A stretch of DNA of 64,000 bases from Manis javanica (taxonomy: Eukaryota > Chordata > Mammalia > Pholidota > Manidae). Shown in pieces: positions 50,270 to 61,136 of the stretch. The stretch lies in NCBI RefSeq assembly GCF_040802235.1, contig NC_133163.1, positions 39,638,501 to 39,702,500 of the forward strand, written 5' to 3'. The notes beneath the pieces were generated by a model. That model searched no databases and was not told the DNA's origin. It was given only the letters and a program-made list of their open reading frames with translations. Position numbers and translations under genes: made by a program. The stretch's first letter is position 1; each line of letters begins with the position of its first letter.

Positions 50270-50460
50270 TCAAGGTAAGTTGTTCACAGGGGTAGTAGTA
50301 CAGCATGGAGAACATAGTCAGTGACTCTGTAACATCTTTCTATGTTGGCAGATAGTAACCACACCAGTGGGGGTGAGGATTTAATAATATGGGTAACTGT
50401 TGAACCACTGTGTTGTATACTTGAAATCACGATAGTATATCAATGATACTTCACTAAAAA
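50270..50460 (+). mobile_element. 5'-truncated L1 3' end, L1-D subfamily
   Basis: AGTTGTTCACAGGGGTAGTA to GATACTTCACTAAAAATAAA matches the L1-D 3' end at 21120-21310, with many shared phrases such as GGATTTAATAATATGGGTAA. It is a separate, truncated copy about 45 bp left of the L1-B target site. Confidence 0.88.
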
Positions 50461-50503
50461 TAAAAATAGAGAGTTTAGGATAAAAAGCATCAATAGGTGT
50501 AAC

Positions 50504-50519
50504 TATATGTCCTATTTTT
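50504..50519 (+). repeat. Shared L1 target-site duplication, copy 1 of 3
   Basis: TATATGTCCTATTTTT at the left edge of L1-B. The same 16 bases recur at 53610 and 62393. Confidence 0.9.
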
Positions 50520-50579
50520 TATTTTATTTTATTTTTATTTTTTTTAATTTTAATTTTTATTTTATTTTTATTTTTTTTT

Positions 50580-52219
50580 GAGAGGGCATCTCTCATATTT
50601 ATTGATCAAATGGTTGTTAACAACAATAAAATTCAGTATAGGGGGGTCAACGCTCAATGTACAATCATTAATCCATCTCAAGCCTAATTCTCGTCAGTCT
50701 CCAATCTTCTGAAGCATAACAAACAAGTTGTTACATGGTGAACGAATTCTTACATAGTGAATAAATTCTTACATGGTGAACAGTACAAGGGCATTCATCA
50801 CAGAAACTTTCGGTTTTGATCATGCATTATGACCTATAAACAATCAGGTCAAATATGAATATTCGTTTGATTTTTATACTTGATTTATATGTTGATCCCA
50901 CATTTCTCCCTTTATTATTATTATTTTTATTTTTAATAAAATGCTGAAGTGGTAGGTAGATGCAAGATAAAGGTAGAAAACATAGTTTAGTGCTGTAAGA
51001 GGGCAAATGTAGATGATCAGATGATCAGGTGTGTGCCTATGGACTAAGTATTAATCCAGGCTAGACAAGGGCAGCAAGACATCCACGGATGCAGAAGATT
51101 TCTCTCAAAGCAGTGGGGGTGAGGTTCTGAGCCTCACCTCTGTTGATCCCCAAATTCTCACCTGATGGCCCCCCTGCGACTGTGCCTGTCTTAGGTTGTT
51201 CCTCCCTTGAGGAATCTTACCCGTCTCTGGCTAACCAGTCATCTTCCGGGGCCATACAGGGAAATGTAAAGTTGGTAAGTGAGAGAGAAGCCATATTGTT
51301 TGCAAAGGTTAGCTTTTTACTTCTTTGCAGATTTATGCCCTGTGGCTTCTATGCCCAGCACTTGTCTCGAGGTATCTTTACCACCTGGAGGAATTATGAT
51401 ACTCGGTAAATTCGATATGAGGCACGAATTCTATTTAAGGGTTGTAATTAGGAAGGAAGAAGAAAAGCTATAGATGTAGCATATGAAGGAAACATGGGAG
51501 GATTGATTATTTCTTTGACATATCTTCTTGTAGAGTACCTTAAGTATGTATAGGTTTTAAACTACTAACTAATTTGCACACACATATTAACATAATAGGA
51601 ATACAGTGACATAAACAAAGCAAATCTATAATTACCATCCATCTCCAGTGAAGCCAAGAAAACCATTTAGGCACCCTAGGCATTTGTGAAAATTTATCTA
51701 TGATATGATGGATATTGTCCAACTGTACTTGAACTACCAGACAAATTAAAGCAGCCCATTGCTGGAATCTGTTCACATCCCATATGTTCTTTTAACCATA
51801 GATAGTCTATAGTCATGAGATTTTGGAGTGCTACCACTTGCACCCCTCCCAACTCCTGGTTGAGTTCCAACAGTACAGATCCGGTCAAATTCGTTGTCTC
51901 ACTGTATGCACATGCCAGCCTAGACATCTCCCTCCTCATTCCTATGGGAAGTCCAGGAGACGGTGGGCTGGATGCAGCCACAACCGCAGCATCGTCCGGA
52001 TACCTGTGGAGGCTTTTTGATGATCATCCCCTGGCACAAGTCCTCCAGAGAGTGCTGATGCCGGAAGCTCCTCCTCATATCGTATCTTAGTTCATTTTCT
52101 GGGTATACAAGCTAGGCCTTGATCTTCTGCATAGAAACAAACAGACCCTTTGCCCACACTTTGACATGCCCTCTATACCACTGTGCAGAACTCATTGGAG
52201 GTCAGCACACAGTAACTGC
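50580..52219 (-). repeat. L1-B outer 3' extension with ERV-derived sequence
   Basis: This 1.64-kb segment is repeated at 53658-55297. Its new 3' end carries AATAAA in L1 sense (+ strand TTTATT at 50598-50603) about 18 nt before the poly(A). It contains a retroviral env transmembrane remnant and purine-rich, LTR-proximal-like sequence (+ strand TTTCTCCCTTTATTATT near 50904). Confidence 0.85.
51540..51981 (-). pseudogene. Retroviral env transmembrane-subunit remnant (copy in L1-B)
   Basis: Two overlapping open pieces in different frames (51981-51694 and 51776-51540) resemble the transmembrane subunit of an endogenous retrovirus Env. The first has a heptad-rich region with LQN, followed by a Cys-x7-Cys stretch. 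The second has a tryptophan-rich membrane-proximal WFSW and then a hydrophobic anchor. The frame changes between them, and there is no surface subunit, signal peptide or upstream start, so it is broken and not expressed as Env. It lies in L1 sense. The retroviral class was not determined. Confidence 0.65.
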
Positions 52220-52238
52220 TTTTTTTTTTTTTTTTTTA

Positions 52239-52383
52239 ATTAAGAGAAAGGAATATTATCAGAAAAGAGTACCTCCATAGCTGATCATCTGACACCCTTT
52301 AAGTGATCAACATTAAGGATATTTAAAGCATGCATTGATCTTTGATTTACCAATAGTTTTATCCTGTCAAGGAGTAATCCCCC
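52239..52383 (-). repeat. L1-B inner transduced segment
   Basis: A 145-bp segment lies between two A-rich tracts (in L1 sense), repeated at 55316-55461. It has no similarity that I recognise to L1 or to the outer segment. It fits the first of two successive 3' transductions. Confidence 0.75.
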
Positions 52384-52757
52384 TTTTCTTTCTTTCTTTC
52401 TCTTTTTTTTTTTTTTTTAATTTTTAATCTACACTTACATGAAGAATACTATGTTTACTATGCTCTCCCCTATATCAGGTCCCCCCTAACAACCACATTA
52501 CGGTTACTGTCCATCAGCTTAGCAAAATGTTGTAGAGTCACTACTTGTCCTCTCTGTGTTGTGCAGCCCACCCTCCCCTTTCTCCCTCCCCCCCATGCAT
52601 GCTAATCTTAATACCCCCCTTCTTCTTCCCCCCCCATCCCTCCCTGCCCACCCATCCTCCCCAGTTCCTTTCCCTTTGGTACCTGTTAGTCCATTTTTGG
52701 GTTCTGTGATTCCGCTGCTGTTTTGTTCCTTCAGTTTTTCCTTTGTTCCTATACTCC

Positions 52758-53608
52758 TCAGATGAGTGAAATCATTTGGTATTTCTCTTTCTCCGCTTGG
52801 CTTATTTCACTGAGCATAATACTCTCCAGCTCCATCCATGTTGCTGCAAATGGTTGGATTTTTCCACTTCTTATGGCTGAGTAGTATTCCATTGTGTATA
52901 TGTACCACATCTTCTTTATCCATTCATCTACCGATGGACATTTAGGTTGCTTCCAATTCTTGGCTATTGTAAATAGTGCTGCGATAAACATAGGGGTGCA
53001 TCTGTCTTTCTCAAACTTGATTGCTGCGTTCTTAGGGTAAATTCCTAGGAGTGGAATTCCTGGGTCAAATGGTAGGTCTGTTTTGAGCATTTTGATGAAC
53101 CTCCATACTGCTTTCCACAATGGTTGAACTAATTTACATTCCCACGAGCAGTGTAGGAGGGTTCCCCTTTCTCCACAGCCTCGCCAACATTTGTTGTTGT
53201 TTGTCTTTTGGATGGCAGCTATCCTTACTGGTGTGAGGTGATACCTCATTGTAGTTTTAATTTGCATTTCTCTGATAATTAGCAATGTGGAGCATCTTTT
53301 CATGTGTCTCTTGGCCACTGTATTTCTTTTTTGGAGAACTGTCTGTTCAGTTCCTCTGCCCATTTTTTAATTGGGTTATTTGTTTTTTGTTTGTTGAGGC
53401 ATGTGAGCTCTTTATATATTCTGGACGTCAAGCCTTTATCGGATCTGTCATTTTCAAATATATTCTCCCATACTGTAGGGTTCCTTTTTGTTCTATTGAT
53501 GGTGTCTTTCGCTGTACAGAAGCTTTTCAGCTTAATGTGGTCCCACTTGCTCATTTTTGCTGTTGTTTTCCTTGCCCGGGGAGATATGTTCAAGAAGAGG
53601 TCACTCAT
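52758..53608 (-). pseudogene. L1-B ORF2 C-terminal fragment
   Basis: 53608-53300 and 53363-52758 are the two halves of the ORF2 C-terminal region, in different frames. One base is missing near 53319-53321 relative to L1-C (GGCCACTGTATT against GGCCATCTGTATT), causing the frameshift. The Cys-rich motif [14 protein letters not shown] is intact. No endonuclease or reverse transcriptase is present. Confidence 0.92.
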
Positions 53609-53609
53609 G

Positions 53610-53618
53610 TATATGTCC

Positions 53619-53625
<7 letters not shown>
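53610..53625 (+). repeat. Shared L1 target-site duplication, copy 2 of 3
   Basis: TATATGTCCTATTTTT directly between the truncated 5' end of L1-B and the poly(A) tail of L1-C. Confidence 0.9.
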
Positions 53626-53658
<33 letters not shown>

Positions 53659-53675
53659 AGAGGGCATCTCTCATA

Positions 53676-53681
53676 TTTATT
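53676..53681 (-). terminator. AATAAA polyadenylation signal of the extended L1 3' end
   Basis: TTTATT on the + strand is AATAAA in L1 sense. It is placed 18 nt upstream of the poly(A) tail, the normal distance. The ordinary L1 3' end near 55500 has no AATAAA, only A-rich ATTAAAAATTTA. Confidence 0.8.
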
Positions 53682-54617
53682 GATCAAATGGTTGTTAACA
53701 ACAATAAAATTCAGTATAGGGGGGTCAATGCTCAATGTACAATCATTAATCCATCTCAAGCCTAATTCTCGTCAGTCTCCAATCTTCTGAAGCATAACGA
53801 ACAAGTTCTTACATGGTGAACGAATTCTTACAGAGTGAATAAATTCTTACATGGTGAACAGTACAAGGGCAGTCATCACAGAAACTTTCGGTTTTGATCA
53901 TGCAATATGACCTATAAACCATCAGGTCAAATATGAATATTCATTTGATTTTTGTACTTGATTTATATGTTGATCCCACATTTCTCCTATTATTATTATT
54001 ATTTTTATTTTTAATAAAATGCTGAAGTGGTAGGTAGATGCAAGATAAAGGTAGAAAACATAGTTTAGTGCTGTAAGAAGGCAAATGTAGATGATCAGAT
54101 GATCAGGTGTGTGCCTATGGACTAAGTATTAATCCAGGCTAGACAAGGGCAGCAAAACATCCACGGATGCAGAAGATTTCTCTCAAAGCAGGGGGGGTGA
54201 GGTTCTGAGCCTCACCTCTGTTGATCCCCAAATTCTCACCTGATGGCCCCCCTGCGACTGTGCCTGTCTTAGGTTGTTCCTCCCTTGAGGAATCTTACCC
54301 GTCTCTGGCTAACCAGTCATCTTCCGGGGCCATACAGGGAAATGTAAAGTTGGTAAGTGAGAGAGAAGCCATATTGTTTGCAAAGGTTAGCTTTTTACTT
54401 CTTTGCAGATTTATGCCCTGTGGCTTCTATGCCCAGCACTTGTCTCGAGGTATCTTTACCACCTGGAGGAATTATGATACTCGGTAAATTCGATATGAGG
54501 CACGAATTCTATTTAAAGTTTGTAATTAGGAAGGAAGAAGAAAAGCTATAGATGTAGCATATGAAGGAAACTTGGGAGGATTGATTATTTCTTTGACATA
54601 TCTTCTTGTATAGTACC

Positions 54618-55059
54618 TTAAGTATGTATAGGTTTTAAACTACTAACTAATTTGCACACACATATTGACATAATAGGAATATGGTGACATAAACAAAGCA
54701 AATCTATAATTACCAACCATCTCCAGTGAAGCCAAGAAAACCATTTAGGCACCCTAGGCATTTGTGAAAATTTATCTATGATATGATGGATATTTTCCAA
54801 CTGTACTTGAACCATCAGACAAATTAAAGCAGCCCATTTCTGGGATCTGTTCACATCCCATATGTTCTTTTAACCATAGATAGTCTATAGTCATGAGATT
54901 TTGGGGTGCTACAACTTGCACCCCTCCCAACTCCTGGTTGAGTTCCAACAGTACAGATCCAGTCAAATTCGTTGTCTCACTGTATGCACATGCCAGCCTA
55001 GACATCTCCCTCCTCCTTCTCATGGCAAGTCCAGGAGATGGTGGGCTGGATGCAGCCAC
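54618..55059 (-). pseudogene. Retroviral env transmembrane-subunit remnant (copy in L1-C)
   Basis: Same structure as the L1-B copy. The two open pieces (55059-54772, 54854-54618) lie in different frames, so the break was already present in the progenitor. The LQN heptad region, Cys-x7-Cys, WFSW and hydrophobic anchor are recognisable. There is no start, signal peptide or surface subunit. It is carried as the 3' untranslated part of the L1 RNA. Confidence 0.65.
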
Positions 55060-55315
55060 AACCGCAGCATCGTCCGGATCCCTGTGGAGGCTTTTTGATG
55101 ATCATCCCCCGGCACGAGTCCTCCAGAGAGTGCTGATGCCGGAAGCTCCTCCTCATATCGTATCTTAGTTCATTTTCTGGGTATCCAAGCTAGGCCTTGA
55201 TCTTCTGCGTAGAAACAAACAGACCCTTTGCCCACACTTTGACATGCCCTCTATACCACTGTGCAGAACTCATTGGAGGTCAGCACACAGTAACTGCTTT
55301 TTTTTTTTTTTTTTT

Positions 55316-55461
55316 AATTAAGAGAAAGGAATATTATCAGAAAAGAGTACCTCCATAGCTGATCATCTGACACCCTTTAAGTGATCAACATTAAGGATAT
55401 TTAAAGCATGCGTTGATCTTTGATTTACCAATAGTTTTATCCTGTTAAGGAGTAATCCCCC
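55316..55461 (-). repeat. L1-C inner transduced segment with poly(A) tracts on both sides
   Basis: Bounded by T-rich tracts at 55298-55315 and 55462-55495 (+ strand). The right tract is the ordinary L1 3' end; the left one is the tail acquired with this 145-bp segment. The identical arrangement in L1-B shows that it predates both insertions. Confidence 0.75.
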
Positions 55462-55837
55462 TTTTCTTTCTTTCTTTCTTTTTTTTTTTTTTTTTAAATT
55501 TTTAATCTACACTTACCTGAAGAATACTATGTTTACTATGCTCTCCCCTATATCAGGTCCCCCCTAACAACCACATTACGGTTACTGTCCATCAGCTTAG
55601 CAAAATGTTGTAGAGTCACTACTTGTCCTCTCTGTGTTGTGCAGCCCACCCTCCCCTTTCTCCCTCCCCCCCATGCATGCTAATCTTAATACCCCCCTTC
55701 TTCTTCCCCCCCCTTATCCCTCCCTGCCCACCCATCCTCCCCAGTTCCTTTCCCTTTGGTACCTGTTAGTCCATTTTTGGGTTCTGTAATTCTGCTGCTG
55801 TTTTGTTCCTTCAGTTTTTCCTTTGTTCCTATACTCC

Positions 55838-58800
55838 TCAGATGAGTGAAATCATTTGGTATTTCTCTTTCTCCGCTTGGCTTATTTCACTGAGCATAAT
55901 ACTCTCCAGCTCCATCCATGTTGCTGCAAATGGTTGGATTTTTCCACTTCTTATGGCTGAGTAGTATTCCATTGTGTATATGTACCACATCTTCTTTATC
56001 CATTCATCTACAGATGGACATTTAGGTTGCTTCCAATTCTTGGCTATTGTAAATAGTGCTGCGATAAACATAGGAGTGCATCTGTCTTTCTCAAACTTGA
56101 TTGCTGCGTTCTTAGGGTAAATTCCTAGGAGTGGAATTCCTGGGTCAAATGGTAGGTCTGTTTTGAGCATTTTGATGCACCTCCATACTGCTTTCCACAA
56201 TGGTTGAACTAATTTACATTCCCACCAGCAGTGTAGGAGGGTTCCCCTTTCTCCACAGCCTCGCCAACATTTGTGGTTGTTTGTCTTTTGGATGGCAGCT
56301 ATCCTTACTGGTGTGAGGTGATACCTCATTGTAGTTTTAATTTGCATTTCTCTGATAATTAGCGATGTGGAGCATCTTTTCATGTGTCTCTTGGCCATCT
56401 GTATTTCTTTTTTGGAGAACTGTCTGTTCAGTTCCTCTGCCCATTTTTTAAGTGGGTTATTTGTTTTTTGTTTGTTGAGGCGTGTGAGCTCTTTATATAT
56501 TCTGGACGTCAAGCCTTTATCAGATCTGTCATTTTCAAATATATTCTCCCATACTGTAGGGTTCCTTTTTGTTCTATTGATGGTGTCTTTCGCTGTACAG
56601 AAGCTTTTCAGCTTAATGTAGTCCCACTTGCTCATTTTTGCTGTTGTTTTCCTTGCCCGGGGAGATATGTTCAAGAAGAGATCACTCATGTTTATGTCTA
56701 AGAGGTTTTTGCCTATGTTTTTTTCCAAGAGTTTAATGGTTTCGTGACTTACATTCAGGTCTTTGATCCATTTTGAGTTTACCTTTGTATATGGGGTTAG
56801 ACAATGGTCCAGTTTCATTCTCCTACATGTAGCTGTCCAGTTTTGCCAGCACCATCTGTTGAAGAGACTGTCATTTTGCCATTGTATGTCCATGGCTCCT
56901 TTATCAAATATTAATTGACCATATATGTTTGGGTTAATTTCTGGGGTCTCTAATCTGTTCCACTGGTCTGTGGCTCTGTTCTTGTGCCAGTACCAAATTG
57001 TCTTGATTACTATGGCTTTGTAGTAGAGCTTGAAGTTGGGGAGTGAGATCCCCCCTACTTTATTCTTCTTTTTCAGGATTGCTTTGGCTATTCGGGGTCT
57101 TTGGTGTTTCCATATGAATTTTTGAATTATTTGTTCCAATTCATTGAAGAATGTTGCTGGTAATTTGAGAGGGATTGCATCAAATTTGTATATTGCTTTT
57201 GGCAGGATGGCCATTTTGACGATATTAATTCTTCCTAGCCATGAGCATGGGATGAGTTTCCATTTATTAGTGTCCCCTTTAATTTCTCTTAAGAGTGACT
57301 TGTAGTTTTCAGAGTATAAGTCTTTCACTTCCTTGGTTAGGTTTATTCCTAGGTATTTTATTCTTTTTGATGCAATGGTGAATGGAATTGTTTTCCTGAT
57401 TTCTCTTTCTATTGATTCGTTGTTAGTGTATAGGAAAGCTACAGATTTCTGTGTGTTGATTTTGTATCCTGCAACTTTGCTGTATTCCGATATCAGTTCT
57501 AGTAGTTTTGGAGTGGAGTCTTTAGGGTTTTTTATGTACAGTATCATATCATCTGCAAATAGTGACAGTTTAACTTCTTCTTTACCAATCTGGATTCCTT
57601 GTATTTCTTTGTTTTGTCTGATTGCCGTGGCTAGGACCTCCAGTACTATGTTAAATAACAGTGGGGAGAGTGGGCATCCCTGTCTGGTTCCCGATCTCAG
57701 TGGAAATGCTTTCAGCTTCTCGCTGTTCAGTATAATGCTGGCTGTGGGTTTATCATATATGGCCTTTATTATGTTGAGGTACTTGCCCTCTATTCCCATT
57801 TTGCTGAGAGTTTTTATCATGAATGGATGTTGAATTTTGTCAAATGCTTTTTCAGCATCTATGGAGATGATCATGTGGTTTTTGTCTTTCTTTTTGTTGA
57901 TGTGGTGGATGATGTTGATGGATTTTCGAATGTTGTACCATCCTTGCATCCCTGGGATGAACCCCACTTGGTCATGGTGTATGATCCTTTTGATATACTG
58001 TTGAATTCTGTTTGCTAATATTTTATTGAGTATTTTTGCATCTACGTTCATCAGGGATATTGGTCTGTAATTTTCTTTTTTGGTGGGGTCTTTGCCTGGT
58101 TTTGGTATTAGGGTGATGTTGGCTTCATAGAATGAGTTTGGGAGTATTCCCTCTTCTTCTATTTTGTGGAACACTTTAAGGAGAATGGGTATTATGTCTT
58201 CTCTGTGTGTCTGATAAAATTCCGAGGTAAATCCGTCCGGCCCCGGGGTTTTGTTCTTGGGTAGTTTTTTGATTACTGTTTCAATTTCTTTGCTTGTAAT
58301 TGGTTTGTTTAACTTTTGTGTTTCTTCCTTGGTCAGTCTTGGGAGGTTGTATTTTTCTAGGAAGTTGTCCATTTCTTCTAGGTTTTCCAGCTTGTTGGCA
58401 TATAGGTTTTCATAGTAGTCTTTAATAATTCTTTGTATTTCTGTGGAGTCTGTCGTGATTTTTCCATTCTCATTTCTGATTATGTTGATTTGTGTTGACT
58501 CTCTTTTTCTCTTAATAAGTTGGGCTAGAGGCTTATCTATTTTGTTTATTTTCTCAAAGAACCAGCTCTTGGTTTCGTTGATTTTTGCTATTGTTTTATT
58601 CTTCTCAATTTTGTTTATTTCTTCTCTGATCTTTATTATGTCCCTCCTTCTGCTGACTTTAGGCCTCATTTGTTCTTCTTTTTCCAGTTTTAATAATTGT
58701 GATGTTAGACTATTCATTTGGGATTGTTCTTCCTTCTTCAAGTGTGCCTGGATTGCTATATACTTTCCTCTTAAGACTGCTTTCGCTGCATCCCACAGAA

Positions 58801-59680
58801 GTTGGGGCTTAGTGTTGTTGTTGTCATTTGTTTCTATATATTCCTTGATCTCTATTTTGATTTGTTCATTGATCCATTGATTATTTAGTAGCATGTTGTT
58901 AAGCCTCCATGTGTTTGTGAGCCTTTTTGTTTTCTTTGTAGAATTTATTTCTACTTTCATACCTTTGTGGTCTGAAAAATTGGTTGGTAGAATTTCAATA
59001 TTGTGGAATTTACTGAGGCTCTTTTTGTGAGCTAGTATGTGGTCTATTCTAGAGAATGTTCCATGTGCACTTGAGAAGAATGTATATCCTGTTGCTTTTG
59101 GATGTAAAGTTCTATAGATGTCTATTAGGTCCATCTGTTCTAGTGTGTTGTTCAGTGCCTGTGTGTCTTTACTTATTTTCTGCCCGGTGGATCTATCCTT
59201 TGGGGTGAGTGGTGTGTTGAAGTCTCCTACAATGAATGCATTGCAGTCTATTTCCCTCTTTAGTTCTGTTAGTATTTGCTTCACATATGCTGGTGCTCCT
59301 GTATTGGGTGCATATATATTTAGAATGGTTATATCCTCTTGTTGGACTAAGCCCTTTATCATTATGTAGTGGCCTTCTTTATCTCTTGTTACTTTCTTTG
59401 TTTTGAAGTCTATTTTGTCTGATATTAGTACTGCAACCCCTGCTTTCTTCTCACTGTTGTTTGCCTGAAATATGTTTTTCCATCCCTTGACTTTTAGTCT
59501 ATGCTTATCTTTGGGTTTAAGGTGAGTTTCTTGTAAGCAGCATATAGATGGGTCTTGCTTTTTTATCCATTCTATTACTCTATGTCTTTTGATTGGTGCA
59601 TTAAGTCCATTTACATTTAGGGTGACTATTGAAAGATATGTACTTATTGCCATTGCAGGCTTTAGATTCATGGTTACCAA
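55838..59680 (-). CDS. L1-C ORF2 protein: endonuclease and reverse transcriptase, intact
   Basis: 1280 codons with no break. The apurinic-like endonuclease occupies about residues 15-245: NVNGLN with N22, QETHL with E51, GDFNTP with D153 and N155, and SDH with D237 and H238. These match the known L1 catalytic set. The reverse transcriptase is at about 470-780, with SIDAEKAFD (D608) and FADDMILY (D710, D711). The C-terminal Cys-rich motif is C1138-x3-C1142-x7-H1150-x4-C1155. Full length is usual for mammalian L1. The protein nicks DNA at TTTT/AA-type sites and reverse-transcribes its own RNA there. All required residues are present, so activity is plausible but unproven. The start used is the first Met before the endonuclease; a start at M10 is also possible. 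Confidence 0.97.
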   Translation of the reverse strand: MVTMNLKPAMAISTYLSIVTLNVNGLNAPIKRHRVIEWIKKQDPSICCLQETHLKPKDKHRLKVKGWKNIFQANNSEKKAGVAVLISDKIDFKTKKVTRDKEGHYIMIKGLVQQEDITILNIYAPNTGAPAYVKQILTELKREIDCNAFIVGDFNTPLTPKDRSTGQKISKDTQALNNTLEQMDLIDIYRTLHPKATGYTFFSSAHGTFSRIDHILAHKKSLSKFHNIEILPTNFSDHKGMKVEINSTKKTKRLTNTWRLNNMLLNNQWINEQIKIEIKEYIETNDNNNTKPQLLWDAAKAVLRGKYIAIQAHLKKEEQSQMNSLTSQLLKLEKEEQMRPKVSRRRDIIKIREEINKIEKNKTIAKINETKSWFFEKINKIDKPLAQLIKRKRESTQINIIRNENGKITTDSTEIQRIIKDYYENLYANKLENLEEMDNFLEKYNLPRLTKEETQKLNKPITSKEIETVIKKLPKNKTPGPDGFTSEFYQTHREDIIPILLKVFHKIEEEGILPNSFYEANITLIPKPGKDPTKKENYRPISLMNVDAKILNKILANRIQQYIKRIIHHDQVGFIPGMQGWYNIRKSINIIHHINKKKDKNHMIISIDAEKAFDKIQHPFMIKTLSKMGIEGKYLNIIKAIYDKPTASIILNSEKLKAFPLRSGTRQGCPLSPLLFNIVLEVLATAIRQNKEIQGIQIGKEEVKLSLFADDMILYIKNPKDSTPKLLELISEYSKVAGYKINTQKSVAFLYTNNESIEREIRKTIPFTIASKRIKYLGINLTKEVKDLYSENYKSLLREIKGDTNKWKLIPCSWLGRINIVKMAILPKAIYKFDAIPLKLPATFFNELEQIIQKFIWKHQRPRIAKAILKKKNKVGGISLPNFKLYYKAIVIKTIWYWHKNRATDQWNRLETPEINPNIYGQLIFDKGAMDIQWQNDSLFNRWCWQNWTATCRRMKLDHCLTPYTKVNSKWIKDLNVSHETIKLLEKNIGKNLLDINMSDLFLNISPRARKTTAKMSKWDYIKLKSFCTAKDTINRTKRNPTVWENIFENDRSDKGLTSRIYKELTRLNKQKTNNPLKKWAEELNRQFSKKEIQMAKRHMKRCSTSLIIREMQIKTTMRYHLTPVRIAAIQKTNNHKCWRGCGERGTLLHCWWECKLVQPLWKAVWRCIKMLKTDLPFDPGIPLLGIYPKNAAIKFEKDRCTPMFIAALFTIAKNWKQPKCPSVDEWIKKMWYIYTMEYYSAIRSGKIQPFAATWMELESIMLSEISQAEKEKYQMISLI

Positions 59681-59848
59681 AGGTTCAAGGTTAGCTTCTT
59701 TAGTATCTTACTGCCTAACTTAGCTCGCTTATTGAGCTGTTATATACACTGTCTGGAGAGTCTTTTCTTCTCTCCCTTCTTATTCCTCCTCCTCCCTTCT
59801 TCATATGTTGTGTGTTTTGTTCTGTGCTCTTTTTAGGGGTGCTCCCAT

Positions 59849-60772
59849 CTAGAGCAGTCCCTGTAGGATGCCCTGTAGAGGTGGTTTGTGGGAAGCAAAT
59901 TCTCTCAGCTTTTGCTTGTCTGGGAATTGTTTGATCCCACCATCATATTTAAATGATAGTCGTGCTGGATACAGTATCCTTGGTTCAAGGCCCTTCTGTT
60001 TCATTGCATTAAGTATATCATGCCATTCTCTTCTGGCCTGTAGGGTTTCTGTTGAGAAGTCTGATGTTAGCCTGATTGGTTTTCCTTTATAGGTGACCTT
60101 TTTCTCTCTAGCTGCCTTTAAAACTCTTTCCTTGTCCTTGATCCTTGCCATTTTAATTATTATGTGTCTTGGTGTTGTCCTCCTTGGATCCTTTCTGTTG
60201 GGGGTTCTGTATAATTCCATGGTCTGTTCGATTATTTCCTCCCCCAGTTTGGGGAAGTTTTCAGCAATTATTTCTTCAAAGACCCTTTCTATCCCTTTTC
60301 CTCTTTCTTCCTCTTCTGGTATCCCTATAATACGAATGTTTTTCCTTTTGTATTGGTCACATATTTCTCTTAGTGTTGTTTCATTCCTGGAGATCCTTTT
60401 ATCTCTCTCTATGTCAGCTTCTATACGTTCCTGTTCTCTGGCTTCTATTCCTTCAATGGCCTCTTGCATCTTATCCATTCTGCTTATAAATCCTTCCAGG
60501 GATTGTTTCACTTCTGTGATCTCTTTCCTGACATCTGTGATCTCCTTCCGGACTTCATCCCACTGCTCTTGCATTTTTCTCTGCATCTCATCCCACTGCT
60601 CTTGCATTTTTCTCTGCATCTCATCCCATTGCTCTTGCATTTTTTTCTGCATCTCTGTCAGCATGTTCATGATTTTTATTTTGAATTCTTTTTCAGGAGG
60701 ACTAGTTAGGTCTGTCTCCTTCTCAGGTGTTGTCTCTGTGATCTTTGTCTGCCTGTAGTTTTGCCTTTTCAT
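59849..60772 (-). CDS. L1-C ORF1 protein: RNA-binding chaperone, intact
   Basis: 307 codons. The N-terminal tail (1-30) is followed by a long coiled coil (about 30-140), an RRM-like domain (about 143-237, with KNIRIIGIPE and RRTTPRHIIIKMARIKDKER) and a C-terminal domain (about 238-307, with LEPRILYPARLSFKYDGG). ORF1p trimers coat the L1 RNA. The coiled coil contains three tandem copies of an 11-residue unit (MQ[KR]KMQEQWDE), coded by 33-bp repeats at about 60555-60655. The frame stops 168 bp before ORF2 starts, the usual bicistronic spacing. Confidence 0.95.
   Translation of the reverse strand: MKRQNYRQTKITETTPEKETDLTSPPEKEFKIKIMNMLTEMQKKMQEQWDEMQRKMQEQWDEMQRKMQEQWDEVRKEITDVRKEITEVKQSLEGFISRMDKMQEAIEGIEAREQERIEADIERDKRISRNETTLREICDQYKRKNIRIIGIPEEEERGKGIERVFEEIIAENFPKLGEEIIEQTMELYRTPNRKDPRRTTPRHIIIKMARIKDKERVLKAAREKKVTYKGKPIRLTSDFSTETLQARREWHDILNAMKQKGLEPRILYPARLSFKYDGGIKQFPDKQKLREFASHKPPLQGILQGLL
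60556..60655 (-). repeat. 33-bp tandem repeat in the ORF1 coiled coil
   Basis: Three near-identical units (CATCCCACTGCTCTTGCATT followed by TTTCTCTG on the + strand) each add 11 residues, one and a half heptads. The L1-A ORF1 remnant shows only a single unit-like stretch in this place. Confidence 0.88.
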
Positions 60773-61136
60773 GGTGATAGAGATAGTCTGCAGAGCTGGT
60801 ACAAGTGACCGCTGGAAGAGCTTCCCTTCTTGTTGGTTTGTAGCCTTTTCCTGGGAGAATAGCGACCTCTAGTGGCTTGTGCTGGGCAGCTGTGCGCAGA
60901 CAGGGCTTCTGCTTCCTGCCCAGTTGCTTTGGGGTTTATCTCCACTGTTGCTGTGGGCTTGGCCTGGCTGGGGCTGTTCCTCCAAAATGGTGGAGCCCCG
61001 TTAGAGGGGGAGCAGCCAGGAGACTATTTATCTCCGTAAGGGGCCTCTGTGCTCCCTGCTGCCCAGGGGGTTAGAGTGCCCAGAGATCCCCAGATTCCCT
61101 GCTTCTGGTCTAAGTGACCTGTCCTGCCCCTTTAAG

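Larger units (their letters stand above)
50515..53609 (-). mobile_element. L1-B: young 5'-truncated L1 with an extended 3' end
   Basis: The order from the left is an imperfect poly(T) (50515-50579), a 1.64-kb outer segment (50580-52219), poly(T) (52220-52238), a 145-bp inner segment, T-rich (52384-52418), and then L1 3' UTR and the last part of ORF2. It stops at GTCACTCATG (53609), where L1-C continues. A 16-bp target repeat borders both sides. It is a near copy of the left end of L1-C, with roughly 2-3 differences per 100 bp over the first 330 bp by eye. The mixed A/T tail suggests it is older than L1-C. Confidence 0.92.
53658..55297 (-). repeat. L1-C outer 3' extension with ERV-derived sequence
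   Basis: Second copy of the 1.64-kb segment. The L1-sense AATAAA (+ strand 53676-53681) lies 18 nt before the tail. On the + strand an 88-codon frame (54221-54487) is identical in translation to 51143-51409, but it runs antisense to the L1 and the env remnant and shows no known domain. Confidence 0.88.

Noticed and set aside
51143..51409. 88-codon + strand frame identical in L1-B and L1-C extensions
   Set aside because: It is antisense to the L1 and to the env remnant. Identity is explained by recent common origin, and no domain was recognised.
57333..57833. 166-codon + strand frame, also seen in L1-A at 6656-7156
   Set aside because: It is the reverse-strand shadow of the ORF2 reverse-transcriptase region.
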